Source: Deltaproteobacteria bacterium
Lineage (GTDB): Bacteria > Lernaellota > Lernaellaia > JACKCT01
Length of the DNA: 64,000 bases
Direction of reading: 5' to 3'
NCBI GenBank assembly: GCA_020633895.1
Contig: JACKCT010000012.1
Coordinates: forward strand, 1 to 64,000
Below, piece after piece: positions 8,979 through 19,500 of the stretch. The first letter of the stretch is position 1; each line of letters opens with the position of its first letter. The notes below the pieces were generated by a model. The model searched no databases. It had not been told where the DNA came from and saw nothing but the letters and a program-made list of their open reading frames with translations. The translations under genes and the position numbers were made by a program.

Positions 8979-11900
8979 ATGCTAGAAAAGAAAATCACCA
9001 ATCGGGCCTCGGGCGCCATCACGCAGAAAGTCAACTTCGTATTTGCAACCTCACAAACGGGAGCGGACGCCAGAGTCAAATTTCAAACGCACTTTCACCC
9101 GTTCGCGGATCAACTCGCGCGGCGGCTGGCTAAAGGATCGATTCGCTCTGTCTTGTCCGTCGACGACAATCCGGATGCCTCGTTCTTACCGCAGCCCCTT
9201 TTCGACGACGGGTCACTCCCTCCAGGGGGCTACCAATGCACAAGCCTGGTGCCGGAGGAAAGTTGGCCGATCAAGGACCTGGATTTTTCCAACGGGGGTG
9301 CTTACTCGGTCTACAATTGGGAATTGTTCTTTCATATTCCCATCGCCATTGCCGTTCATTTGAGCCGGCAGCAACGCTTCGAAGAGGCGCAACACTGGTT
9401 CCACTACGTCTTTGATCCGACCGACGAAAGCGGCGCTGAGGCGCCGGAGCGCTTTTGGAAAGCCAAACCCCTCAAAAATACAGAGCTCGATACCATCGTC
9501 GACATTGTCGAGGAGCTCGGCGGCAAATCACCGAACCCGGATACTTTGGCCGCGTTCAACGCTTGGATCGACAATCCGTTTCGTCCCCATGTCGTAGCGC
9601 GGAAACGCCCCTATGCCTACAACTATAAAGTTGTCATGGCCTACCTGGATAATCTCATTGCCTGGGGAGATTATCTTTTCCGTGAAGATACGGGGGAGAG
9701 CATCAACGAAGCGATGCAGATGTACGTTATGGCCGCCAATATCCTAGGTGAACATCCCCAAGCGATTCCCCAAGACGAATTGGCGCGCAAAAAGGGCAAA
9801 ACCTATAACGAATTGCTCGGCCACGTGGAGAGCTATTCCGAAGCCGTCGAAAATGGGATTTGTTATCAACCCCAGTTCGCCAAAAGACAAAAGAGCGGCT
9901 ACACCATCATCGACGCATCCGGAAACGAAAGCTTTTATGAAGTCAAGCAATACCGTCTATTTCGGATCCTGTCGTTTGCCCCATATTTTTGCCTAGCGAA
10001 AAACGACCAAATCCTGGAGTACTGGGACGTTGTTGCCGACCGGCTATTCAAGATTCGTAATAGCCTGAATATCAAAGGGATCTTCCGACAGCTTCCTCTC
10101 TTTGAGCCGCCGATCGACCCGGCCTTGCTGGTGCGCGCCACGGCGGCGGGCATCGACATCGGATCGGTTGTCGCCGGGCTCAATCAGCCCCTGCCTCTGA
10201 TTCGCTTCCGATTGCTGTTGCAGAAGGCCATCGAGATCACGCAGGAAGTCAAATCCTTCGGAGACAAACTTCTGGCGACGTTGGAGAAAAAGGATAACGA
10301 ATCCCTCGCCATCCTTCGGGCAAAACACGAGCGATCCGTATTGAAAATGTCCGAGTCGGTCGCGTACGGGCAGTGGCAGGAAACCATCAAGGCCCGCGAA
10401 GGCATTGAACGCTCTTTTGAAAATGCCGTGCGACGGTACGCTTACTATGAGCGTCTCCTAGGCCGTAAAGAACGTGAAATCGACATCCCCGAGCTCAAGG
10501 AATTGGATTCCAGCGAACTCAGTCGAATGAAGCTGGAGCTCAACGAACCGGCGTTGCCGACGCGTTCCATCGAAATCAACCTCGCAAAGAATGTCGAGGA
10601 CGATCGGAAAGTCAGTCGATATGAAGCCACTGAACTGGAGAAACGCAAAGCAGCCTATAAATTCCGCCGTCAGGCCGGGCAAGAAGATTTGGTGGCTTCC
10701 GGACTGAGTATGATTCCGGACTTTGCCACTGCTGAAGCACCAAATGGCGTGGGGGTTATGACCAATATCGGCGGTGTGCATTTCGCGAATGCCTTGTCGT
10801 TCCTGGCCGATGCGACGCGAATGGCCGCCGACGAAAAAACTTTTGAAGCCGATAAGGCCTCGATCATGGGCCGCTACGAACGCCGGGAACAGGATTGGGC
10901 ACTCCAAAGTAATCTCGCGGCCGGCGAAATCACGCAGACCTACAAGCAACTTCGCGCCGCTCAAATCCGAGAAGCCGTCGCCAAGCGGGAATGGGACAAC
11001 CACAAAAAGAAGATCGAAAACGCCGAGGAAATTGACCGCTTTCTCACGGACGAGCGTAAGGGCAAATTGACCAATCTCGATTTCTATACCTGGATGCGTC
11101 GCGAGGTCCAGGGACTGCATTCCCAATGTTTCGACTTTGCTTTTGACATCGCCAAGAAGGCCGAACGCACCTTTCAGCATGAACTGGGAAATTCGGACGA
11201 GACCTTCATCAAGTACGATTACGCGTCGGGTAAAGAAGGACTGCTGGCCGGGGACAAACTCATGCTCGATCTGAAGCGCATGGAGATGGCCTATCACGAT
11301 CTCAATGAGCGCGAGTATGAACTGACCAAGCACGTGAGTTTATTGCAAATCGATCCCCTCGCCTTGGTCCGTCTTCGTTCGACGGGACGGTGCGAATTCA
11401 GTGTACCCGAGGAGATCTTCGATTTCGACGGCCCGGGCCACTACTTCCGGCGGATCAAAAGCGTCGCAGTGAGTATCCCGTGCGTCGCGGGTCCATATGT
11501 CGGAGTCAATTGTCGGCTGACGTTGCAGAAAAGCCGAATTCGCACCAGCCCGCTGCTCACGGATAACCAGTACGGCGAAATCATTGAGCCGGGCAACGAA
11601 GATCCGAGATTCCATACCTATCGCGGGGCGGTGCAGAGCATCGTGACTAGCACTGCCCAAGGCGACAGCGGCCTCTTCGATACGCAGCTCAATGACGAAC
11701 GGTACCTGCCGTTTGAAGGATCCGGCGTCATCGGAACATGGCAACTCAAACTTCCCGGCGATCCGAGCAATACCAACGAGCCGGAGCCGACGCAGTTTGA
11801 CTACAACACAATTTCCGATGTGATCCTGCACATTCGCTATACCGCTCGCGAAGGGGGGGACCGCCTGGGCCAAGGCGCAATCGGGCACCTTCGCGATCTC

Positions 11901-12290
11901 ATTCACGGCCTGGACGATCCCCGCAAAAAGGTGCCGGTGACTCGGTTGCTCTCGGTGCGGCATGAATTCCCCACCGCCTGGGCCGCGCACAAAGCGGCGG
12001 AAACCGACGCGGACCTGACTCTCCCTCTCAAGGCGGAACACTATCCGTTCTGGAGTCAACGGTGGATCCAGAATGCTCGGGTCCGAGAATTGATTTTGAT
12101 CGCCAAGACCGATGGGAAAACCCTTGGCACGCCCTTCCTGCGCAACGTGCCGGTCAAGGGGCTTTGGGGATACTCGGTTGTCTCTCCGGAGATGAGCGAT
12201 CCCCCTGCGCCGGCGGACGATATCACCATCCCAAGTCTCACCAACTCCATGGACGACTTGTGGGCTCTGGTGACATGGACGGCCGAGTAG
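8979..12290 (+). CDS. Tc toxin A subunit, C-terminal part (TcA2-like, TcB-binding)
   Basis: Second half of the Tc pore protein, 1103 aa. Residues about 430-820 are rich in heptad-like charged helices (coiled-coil channel region of TcA). Residues about 790-1103 match the conserved TcA C-terminus that docks TcB, including LALVRLRSTGRCEF, GPGHYFRRIKSVAVSIPCV and GPYVGVNCRLTLQKSRIRTS. AGGAG lies 7 nt before the ATG, and the gene follows TcA1 by 34 nt, so the two are probably co-translated and assemble together. TcA is one chain of about 2500 aa in Photorhabdus; here the two parts total 3775 aa. Alternative explanations such as a frameshifted single gene are unlikely because this gene has its own good ribosome site. 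Confidence 0.85.
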   Translation: MLEKKITNRASGAITQKVNFVFATSQTGADARVKFQTHFHPFADQLARRLAKGSIRSVLSVDDNPDASFLPQPLFDDGSLPPGGYQCTSLVPEESWPIKDLDFSNGGAYSVYNWELFFHIPIAIAVHLSRQQRFEEAQHWFHYVFDPTDESGAEAPERFWKAKPLKNTELDTIVDIVEELGGKSPNPDTLAAFNAWIDNPFRPHVVARKRPYAYNYKVVMAYLDNLIAWGDYLFREDTGESINEAMQMYVMAANILGEHPQAIPQDELARKKGKTYNELLGHVESYSEAVENGICYQPQFAKRQKSGYTIIDASGNESFYEVKQYRLFRILSFAPYFCLAKNDQILEYWDVVADRLFKIRNSLNIKGIFRQLPLFEPPIDPALLVRATAAGIDIGSVVAGLNQPLPLIRFRLLLQKAIEITQEVKSFGDKLLATLEKKDNESLAILRAKHERSVLKMSESVAYGQWQETIKAREGIERSFENAVRRYAYYERLLGRKEREIDIPELKELDSSELSRMKLELNEPALPTRSIEINLAKNVEDDRKVSRYEATELEKRKAAYKFRRQAGQEDLVASGLSMIPDFATAEAPNGVGVMTNIGGVHFANALSFLADATRMAADEKTFEADKASIMGRYERREQDWALQSNLAAGEITQTYKQLRAAQIREAVAKREWDNHKKKIENAEEIDRFLTDERKGKLTNLDFYTWMRREVQGLHSQCFDFAFDIAKKAERTFQHELGNSDETFIKYDYASGKEGLLAGDKLMLDLKRMEMAYHDLNEREYELTKHVSLLQIDPLALVRLRSTGRCEFSVPEEIFDFDGPGHYFRRIKSVAVSIPCVAGPYVGVNCRLTLQKSRIRTSPLLTDNQYGEIIEPGNEDPRFHTYRGAVQSIVTSTAQGDSGLFDTQLNDERYLPFEGSGVIGTWQLKLPGDPSNTNEPEPTQFDYNTISDVILHIRYTAREGGDRLGQGAIGHLRDLIHGLDDPRKKVPVTRLLSVRHEFPTAWAAHKAAETDADLTLPLKAEHYPFWSQRWIQNARVRELILIAKTDGKTLGTPFLRNVPVKGLWGYSVVSPEMSDPPAPADDITIPSLTNSMDDLWALVTWTAE

Positions 12291-12305
12291 TCAACGAGTT
12301 TAGCC

Positions 12306-12330
12306 CGTCCCCGGCATCATGTCGGGGGCG
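12306..12330 (+). other. Stable intergenic hairpin
   Basis: A stem of about 10 bp (12306-12315 with 12321-12330, two G-T pairs) with loop ATCAT sits just after the TcA2 stop and before the next ribosome site. No T-run follows, so it is not a classical terminator. It may set the relative expression or mRNA stability of TcA versus the downstream genes. Confidence 0.4.
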
Positions 12331-12380
12331 GAATGAAAAAATAGTTCCTCAATATTCGACTCAAAAAAAGGATCAGTACC

Positions 12381-13496
12381 ATGCTCGAACTCTACGTCAA
12401 TTCCAACGATAGCGAGTCTTCCGGAGGCATGTTGGCCGGCAGCGACAGCAATGACGGCCTGAGCACCGATACGCCGACCGAAACGATCGCCCAGGTAATC
12501 GCGGCCAACCTGGAGGCTATCGCCGCCGAGGATAAGGTCCGCATTAATCTGGCGTACGCGGACAACCAACCCATTTACGGTTCAGGCTCGGAACGGCTGG
12601 ATCTGTCCTCCGTCGCGTTCAACGAAACTTTGGAAATCACCGCATATAATCTACCTGAAGATTTCGACCTGCTGAATCCTCCCGATTTCGGCGAAACGTC
12701 TCACACGGCATGGACCTATCCGCTGCCGTGGGTTTCCCCGATCGACATCGGACACCGCACCAACGGAGAGGTGATTCTGACAGGATTGCAGATTCGCGAC
12801 GGCAAAAGCGAAATCTTCGGCCCCAATCCGTTTTATGGGGTCCGCATCGCCCACGGAAACACCCATCTGGTTTCCTGTCGTTGCCTCTACAACACCTACG
12901 GCGTGTTTTCGTACTCCGGCTATGCGACTTTGACGAACTGCCTCATGGATCATAATCGCGTCGGCGTCGTGGCGTTCAATGAATCGCTCATGGTCTTCGC
13001 CAACAACGTCATTATGAACTCCAGCGAAATCGGCCTATGCGTCACGGGCAACGCCCGCGCGCTTGTCGTCACATCGCCCGATCTGTCGAGTGATTCGGAT
13101 ACCAAACCCCTGTCCGTTCTCGAAATCCGAACAACCGAGCCGCGCAAGTACTACACGGCGGTCAAAGTTGCTCACCAGTCGCAATTTGCCCTGGACATCG
13201 ACATCCCCGGCTTTAATCCCAACATCCGGATGACGGGCATCCTCCGCATTCTTCGCGAAAGCGATTACGACCACGAAGATTACCAGGGAATTGTCCTTGA
13301 ATCCCAGTCCTTGATGGCGGCCACCCGCAATGTTCAATTTCGCACTCCGGGCCGTCAGTTCTCGAATCTGGGAATCTCAATCGGCGGTGAGGCTTTGACG
13401 ACGGAAAACGTCGCGACCACGGAAGCTGAGGATACTATCGCCGTCCATCGTCAATTCATTGTGGCCTCGGAGCAGGGCGCGGTGGCGATCGAGTAA
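12381..13496 (+). CDS. Predicted right-handed beta-helix protein in the Tc operon
   Basis: A 371-aa protein without signal peptide. The N-terminus (LYVNSNDSESSGG, SDSNDGLS) resembles the start of pectate-lyase-like beta-helix proteins. Residues about 150-230 show helix-rung spacing (GVRIAHGNTHLVSCRC, YGVFSYSGYATLTNCLMD, VGVVAFNESLMVFANNVIM), with short hydrophobic strands separated by Asn/Gly turns. The C-terminal 140 residues are not recognised. AAAAGGA stands 8 nt before the ATG. It lies between TcA2 and TcBC, where Yersinia-type Tc loci carry chitinases, so it may be an accessory carbohydrate-binding or shell component. No catalytic residues could be assigned. Confidence 0.6.
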   Translation: MLELYVNSNDSESSGGMLAGSDSNDGLSTDTPTETIAQVIAANLEAIAAEDKVRINLAYADNQPIYGSGSERLDLSSVAFNETLEITAYNLPEDFDLLNPPDFGETSHTAWTYPLPWVSPIDIGHRTNGEVILTGLQIRDGKSEIFGPNPFYGVRIAHGNTHLVSCRCLYNTYGVFSYSGYATLTNCLMDHNRVGVVAFNESLMVFANNVIMNSSEIGLCVTGNARALVVTSPDLSSDSDTKPLSVLEIRTTEPRKYYTAVKVAHQSQFALDIDIPGFNPNIRMTGILRILRESDYDHEDYQGIVLESQSLMAATRNVQFRTPGRQFSNLGISIGGEALTTENVATTEAEDTIAVHRQFIVASEQGAVAIE

Positions 13497-13561
13497 TCGA
13501 TCGCCTCTTCCCCTTGCGTTTCACCTCCAGCCGGGCTCACCCCCGCCGAATGTAGGTTGAC

Positions 13562-16500
13562 ATGAAAAGTCACATGGATAAGGACGCCCCAGTTGCGCCC
13601 GCGCTCAGCCCCTCGACCGCGAATTCGGAACGGAATTCGGACAACCGCGCCTCGTTGGATTCCCAGGCGTTTCGTACGGCCGCCCTGCCCGCGGTTTCTC
13701 GACCGACGGGCGGGGGGGCGGTAAGAGGGATCGGCGAGAAGTTTTCGGCCAATCCCGTCACCGGGACCGGGTCGATGGCGATCCCCTTCGAGCTGAGTCC
13801 GGGGCGTTCGAACTTCGGCCCGAATCTATCCCTGAATTACGATTCGGGTTCGGGCAACGGCCCCTTCGGCCTCGGTTGGGGCCTGGGGCTGCCATCGATA
13901 TCGCGAAAGACCGACAAAGGACTTCCCCGATATCAGGACCATGAAGATTCCGACACCTTTGTCCTGAGCGGTCAGGAGGATCTGGTCAAGGTTCCGGACG
14001 CGACGCGGACTATCGGCGACTACTTGGTTGAGCGCTATCGCCCGCGCGTCGAAGGAGCCTTTGCCCGCATTGAGCGATGGACACTCCAACCCGCCGACGG
14101 CTCGGCGCCGACGCAGGTCCATTGGCGCTCCATAACATCCGACAACGTCACGACCATCTACGGCCGCGACGACCACGCGAAAATCGCCGATCCGGCTCAT
14201 CCGACCCGCGTTTACTCCTGGCTCATTCAAGAAAGCCGCGACGATCGGGGCAATGCCGTTGCATATCGGTACGTGACGGAGAACTCGGAAAATGTCGCCT
14301 TGGATTCGGCCAACGAGAAAAACCGGACCCGAACCGCCAATAAGCATCTCAAGTGCATTCGGTACGGCAATCGAACCACATGCCTAAACAATCTCGGCGC
14401 CGCGCTAACGTTGACCTCGGACTTCATCGACGAAGACGCCGACTGGATGTTTGAAGTCGTCTTGGACTACGGGGAGCACGACCTCGCGGAACCTCTGCCA
14501 AATCCGGAAAATGAATCGGAACCGTCCGTGTGGCCGGCACGCATGGACCCGTTTTCCACCTATCGGTCGGGTTTTGAAATCCGAACCTACCGCCTTTGTC
14601 GTCGGGTTTTGCTGTTTCACCATTTCGCGGAACAGGAAGACGTGGGCAACGACTGCCTGGTTCGTTCCTATACCTTCGATTATGACGAAAACCACGTCGC
14701 CACCAAACTCATCGCCGTCACGCGAGCGGGCCACAAGCGTCGTCCGTTGCCCGAGACGGGGTATACCGGCAAATCGCTTCCGCCAGTGGAATTTACCTAC
14801 AGTGATGTCGTCGTAGATTCCACGGTTCACGAGATCGATTCGGACAGTCTGGAAGGGATTCCCGCGGGTATGAGCGGAGGCCCGATTTTCGTCGATCTCG
14901 ACGGCGAAGGCGCCCAGGGCATTCTCACGGAAGAAGACGGCACATGGTTCTATAAACGGAATACGAGCGCCAACCATCTAGTCTCTGTCGAGGATCAGTC
15001 CGTTCCCATGGCCCGTTTCGCGGCGCCGATCCAGGTCGAATCGACGCCGAATTTGACGATGCGTTCGGGCGCCCGTCTGATGGACCTGGACGGAAACGGT
15101 GCCTTGGAATTGGCGAGTTTCTCCTCTCCGCAATCCGGATACTACGAACGGTCCGGTTCCGGGTGGTCGCCGCACCGAACCTTTGAGTCCCTCCCGAATA
15201 TTGATTACGACAACGCGAACGTTCGCATGGTCGACCTGAATGGAGACGGCCACGCGGATCTTTTGATCTGCCGAGATGACGCATTTGTCTGGCATCCCTC
15301 CGAAGGCATTCAAGGTTTCGGCTCCGCCGTCTTTGTGCACAAAGCCATTGACGAAGAAAAAGGCCCTCGCGTTGTTTTCTCGGCAAGGGAGGAAATGATC
15401 GCGTTGGCCGACCTATCCGGCGACGGCCTGAACGACATCGTCCGCATTCGCAATGGCGAAGTGAGTTATTGGCCGAATCTGGGATACGGCCGTTTCGGCG
15501 CCAAGATCGCGATGGACGACGCACCTCGATTCGACCACGAGGGTCACTTCGATCCGGCGCGATTGCGTCTTGGGGATATCGACGGTTCCGGCACGACCGA
15601 CGTGATGTACTTGCAGGACGGCCAAGTCCAAATCTATTTCAACCAATCGGGCAATCGCTGGAGCACAGAGAATACGCTGAACGTTTTTTCCTCGACCACG
15701 ACCTTCCATCAGGTGGACGTCACCGATCTGCTCGGCATCGGAACGGCTTGCCTGGTCTGGTCCTCGTCCCTTCCCGGCGATCAGCGGCGGCAGATGCGCT
15801 ATGTCGATCTCATGGGAGGAATCAAGCCCCACTTGCTGGTCAAAACTGCCAATAATCTCGGCAGCGAAACAACGATCTCCTACGCGCCGTCGACTCGCTT
15901 TTATTTGAACGACCTTGAGGCCGGCCGCCCCTGGATCACCAAACTTCCGTTCGTGGTGCATGCGGTCGAAACCGTGGAAGCGCGGGATACCATCAGCAAC
16001 AATCGCTTTGTGACGCGCTACGCTTATCATCATGGGTATTTTGACGGACAAGAGCGCGAATTTCGCGGCTTTGGGATGGTCGAATCCTGGGACACCGAAG
16101 AATTCGCCACCCTCACAGCCGACGGGACGTTGCCTCCGTCGTCCAACATCCTCTCGGAATCCCATGTCCCGCCGGTTTTGACGCGAACCTGGTACCACAC
16201 GGGGGCATTTCTCGACATCGGCACCATCTCCCAGCAGATGCAATCCGAATATTTCCGGGAAACAGGGCTCTCCGACTTAGAGTTTGAAGGCTCCTTGCTT
16301 CCCGACACGGTCCTGCCCGACGACCTGCCCGAGGACGAATACCTGGAAGCCTGCCGCGCGCTTCGGGGCTCGATCCTACGGCAAGAAATCTTCAGCCTGG
16401 ACGGCGGCGAAAAAAACGATCTGCCGGTTTCCGTGACGGAGTCGAACTATCACGTCGCCCGCCTGCAAGGCCGGAACGAACAAAAGCACGCGGTCTTTTT

Positions 16501-19500
16501 TGTTTCGCCACGGGAAGTCGTCAACTATCACTACGAGCGCAACTTGGACGATCCCCGTGTGGAACACACGGTCACGGTCAACGTCAACGAATACGGCCAG
16601 ATTCTCGAAACAGCCTCCATCGCCTACGGCCGCCGGGATTCGGACCTGGATGACAGCGCTGATCGAGAGACGCAGGAAGCCACCCATGTCATCTATCGGC
16701 GGGACGGCTATACCAACGCCGTCGACGAAACGGCGCACTATCGCATTCCCGCGCTGAGGGAAAGCCGAATCTACGCCGTGACCGGCCTTGCTGCGGCATC
16801 CGGCGATCGGTTCTCTTTCGACGAGATTGACGGTATTGATATCGCGACTGTGTCCGAGATTTCCTATGAAAGCCAGGCGTTCTCCGGCACGCAAAAGCGC
16901 CTCATTGAGCACGGCCGGATCGTCTATCGCACGAATGATCTAACGGGACTCTTGGACGACCTGGAATTCGATAGTTTGGAGTCCCTCGCAATCCCTTATC
17001 AGTCCTACACGAAGGTTTTCACACCTGGACTTCTAAGCAATTCCGACTGTTACGATTCCCTGGTCACGGAGTCCATGCTGACCGAGGCCGGGTACGTTGA
17101 GTTGGACGACGACGGACACTGGTGGGCTCCGTCGGGACGCCTTTATTTCTCGCCCGACGGCACTGACGAGGATATCTACGCTCCAGACCATTTTTATCTT
17201 CCGCAACGTCTCGAAGACGGTTTCGGCAATATCGCCTCTATTACCTTTGACGAAGACGATCTTCTGCTGACGCAGGCGCAGGACGCGCTGGATAACACCA
17301 GTTCCTATACCAACGACTACCGGGTTCTTGCTCCGGTCATGATGACGGATCCGAACGGCAACCGCGTGGCGATTGCGTTCGATGAATTGGGAACGGTGGC
17401 TCGTGAAGCGGTGATGGGCAAGGATGGGGGTAGCGACGGCGACACGCTCACTGACCCGACTACGACATTCGAATATGAGCTCGATAATTACCTGGACTAC
17501 GGCAAGCCCATCTACGCCAAGAAGATGGTCCGCGAAATCCACCAGGATTCGGAAACGCCGTGGCAGACAAAATATGTGTATTTCGACGGATTCGGGCGCG
17601 AGTTACAGACCAAAATTCAAGCCGAACCGGGCTTGGCGCCGGAACGCGATGTCAACGGCGATCTCGTCTACGTCGACGATGCTCTCCAATTTGCGACAGC
17701 CGATCCTCGTTGGGTGGGCACCGGCCGCACTGTTTATAACAACAAGGGCCTACCCGTTAAAAAGTACGAACCTTTTTTCTCGTCAACCCACGAATACGAA
17801 AGCGAGTCGGACCTCATCGACACCGGTGTCTCGCCGATCCTTTTCTATGACGCCCAGGGGAGGCAGGTCGGAGTTCTGCATCCTGACCATAGTTTCGAAA
17901 AAGTCGTTTTCAATCCTTGGCAACAAGCCACCTGGGATCGCAACGACACCTGCCAGATCGATCCCGCGGAAGATGTGGACATGTTCGGTTACTTCCTGCG
18001 ACTCGAGGAAGGGGCCTACACTCCTTCGTGGTACGACGGGAGCACGGACTCTGAACTAAAGAGCAAAACTTCCGCTCATGCCGACACACCCACCACGACG
18101 TATTTCGACGCTTTGGGTCGTGCATTCCGTTCCGACACGCACAATGGTTGGGAAGAAAGCACGCCGCTCATCTATACAACGCGAACTGAATACGACATCG
18201 AAGGCAACGTCCGAAAAGTCACCGACGCTCGCGGCGTCGACGTCATGACCACGACCTACGCCATGGTCGGCCAGCCTGTCAAAACCGTATCGCCCGACGC
18301 CGGGCAGCGCGTTCTGTTTATGGATATCCGAGGAGCGGCCGTCTATACGTGGGACGATCGGGATCAACGCTTTCGCGTTGCCTACGACGAACTGCGTCGC
18401 CCGACGGAGCTATATCTATCCGTCAGCGCCGGCGCGGAGACGCTGCTCGAAGAAACCGTCTACGGCGACTCAACTCACACCGACGCACCATCGACGCCGG
18501 AATCCATCAACGCGCGACTCCAAGTCTACATCCAACGGGACGGCGCCGGCGAAATCGTCAATTCGGAATACGATTTCAAGGGGAACCTGCTGACGACAGC
18601 CCGAAATCTGATTCAGGACTACAAAGCGTTGCCCGACTGGAGCGCGTCACCCACCCTGGAAAGCGAAACCTTCACAACGCAAACCACGTACGACGCTCTC
18701 AACCGTGTCACCTCTCGAACCACGCCGGATAGCAGCGAAACCCTGCCCGTCTACAATGAGGCCGGACTGCTCGAGAGCCTGTCTGTGAAACTCCGAGGCT
18801 CTGGCACGGCGACGGATTTCGTCGACAACATCGACTACAACGCGCGCGGTCAACGCACGCAAATTGCCTACGCCAACGGCACGGAGACGGATTACACCTA
18901 CGATCCGAACACCTACCGTCTCACGCGCCTGGTCACGACGCGCACATCCGACAGCAAGGTGCTTCAAGACCTGACGTACACCTACGACCCCGTCGGCAAC
19001 ATCACGCACATCGTGGACGACGCGAACGACACCGTCTTCTTCGACAACGCCCCGGTCTCCCCGGACGGCGATTATACGTACGATCCGCTTTACCGCTTGA
19101 TTGCCGCCACCGGTCGGGAGCACCCGGGCCAGCAGCCCCAGCCGGGCGACTTTACGCGCTACGGCATCCCCCACCCCAACGACACGAGTGCGTTGGTGGC
19201 TTATGGACAGAGCTACGAATACGACGCGGTCGGCAATATCCTGTCGATGGATCACGTCGCGTCAGGCAACAACTGGACGCAGGACTATACCTACGCCACC
19301 GACAGCAATCGCCTGCTCACCACGCAGATCGGCGCGACGACCCTGAACTACACGCACGATGCCCACGGCAACGTCGGGCTGCCTCATCTGACCGTCCAGC
19401 GATGGGATGCCAAGGATCGGCTCCAAGCCGTCGCGACGCAGTCCGTCGGGTCGGGCACGCCGGAGACAACCTACTATCTCTACGACGCCGCCGGGCAGCG

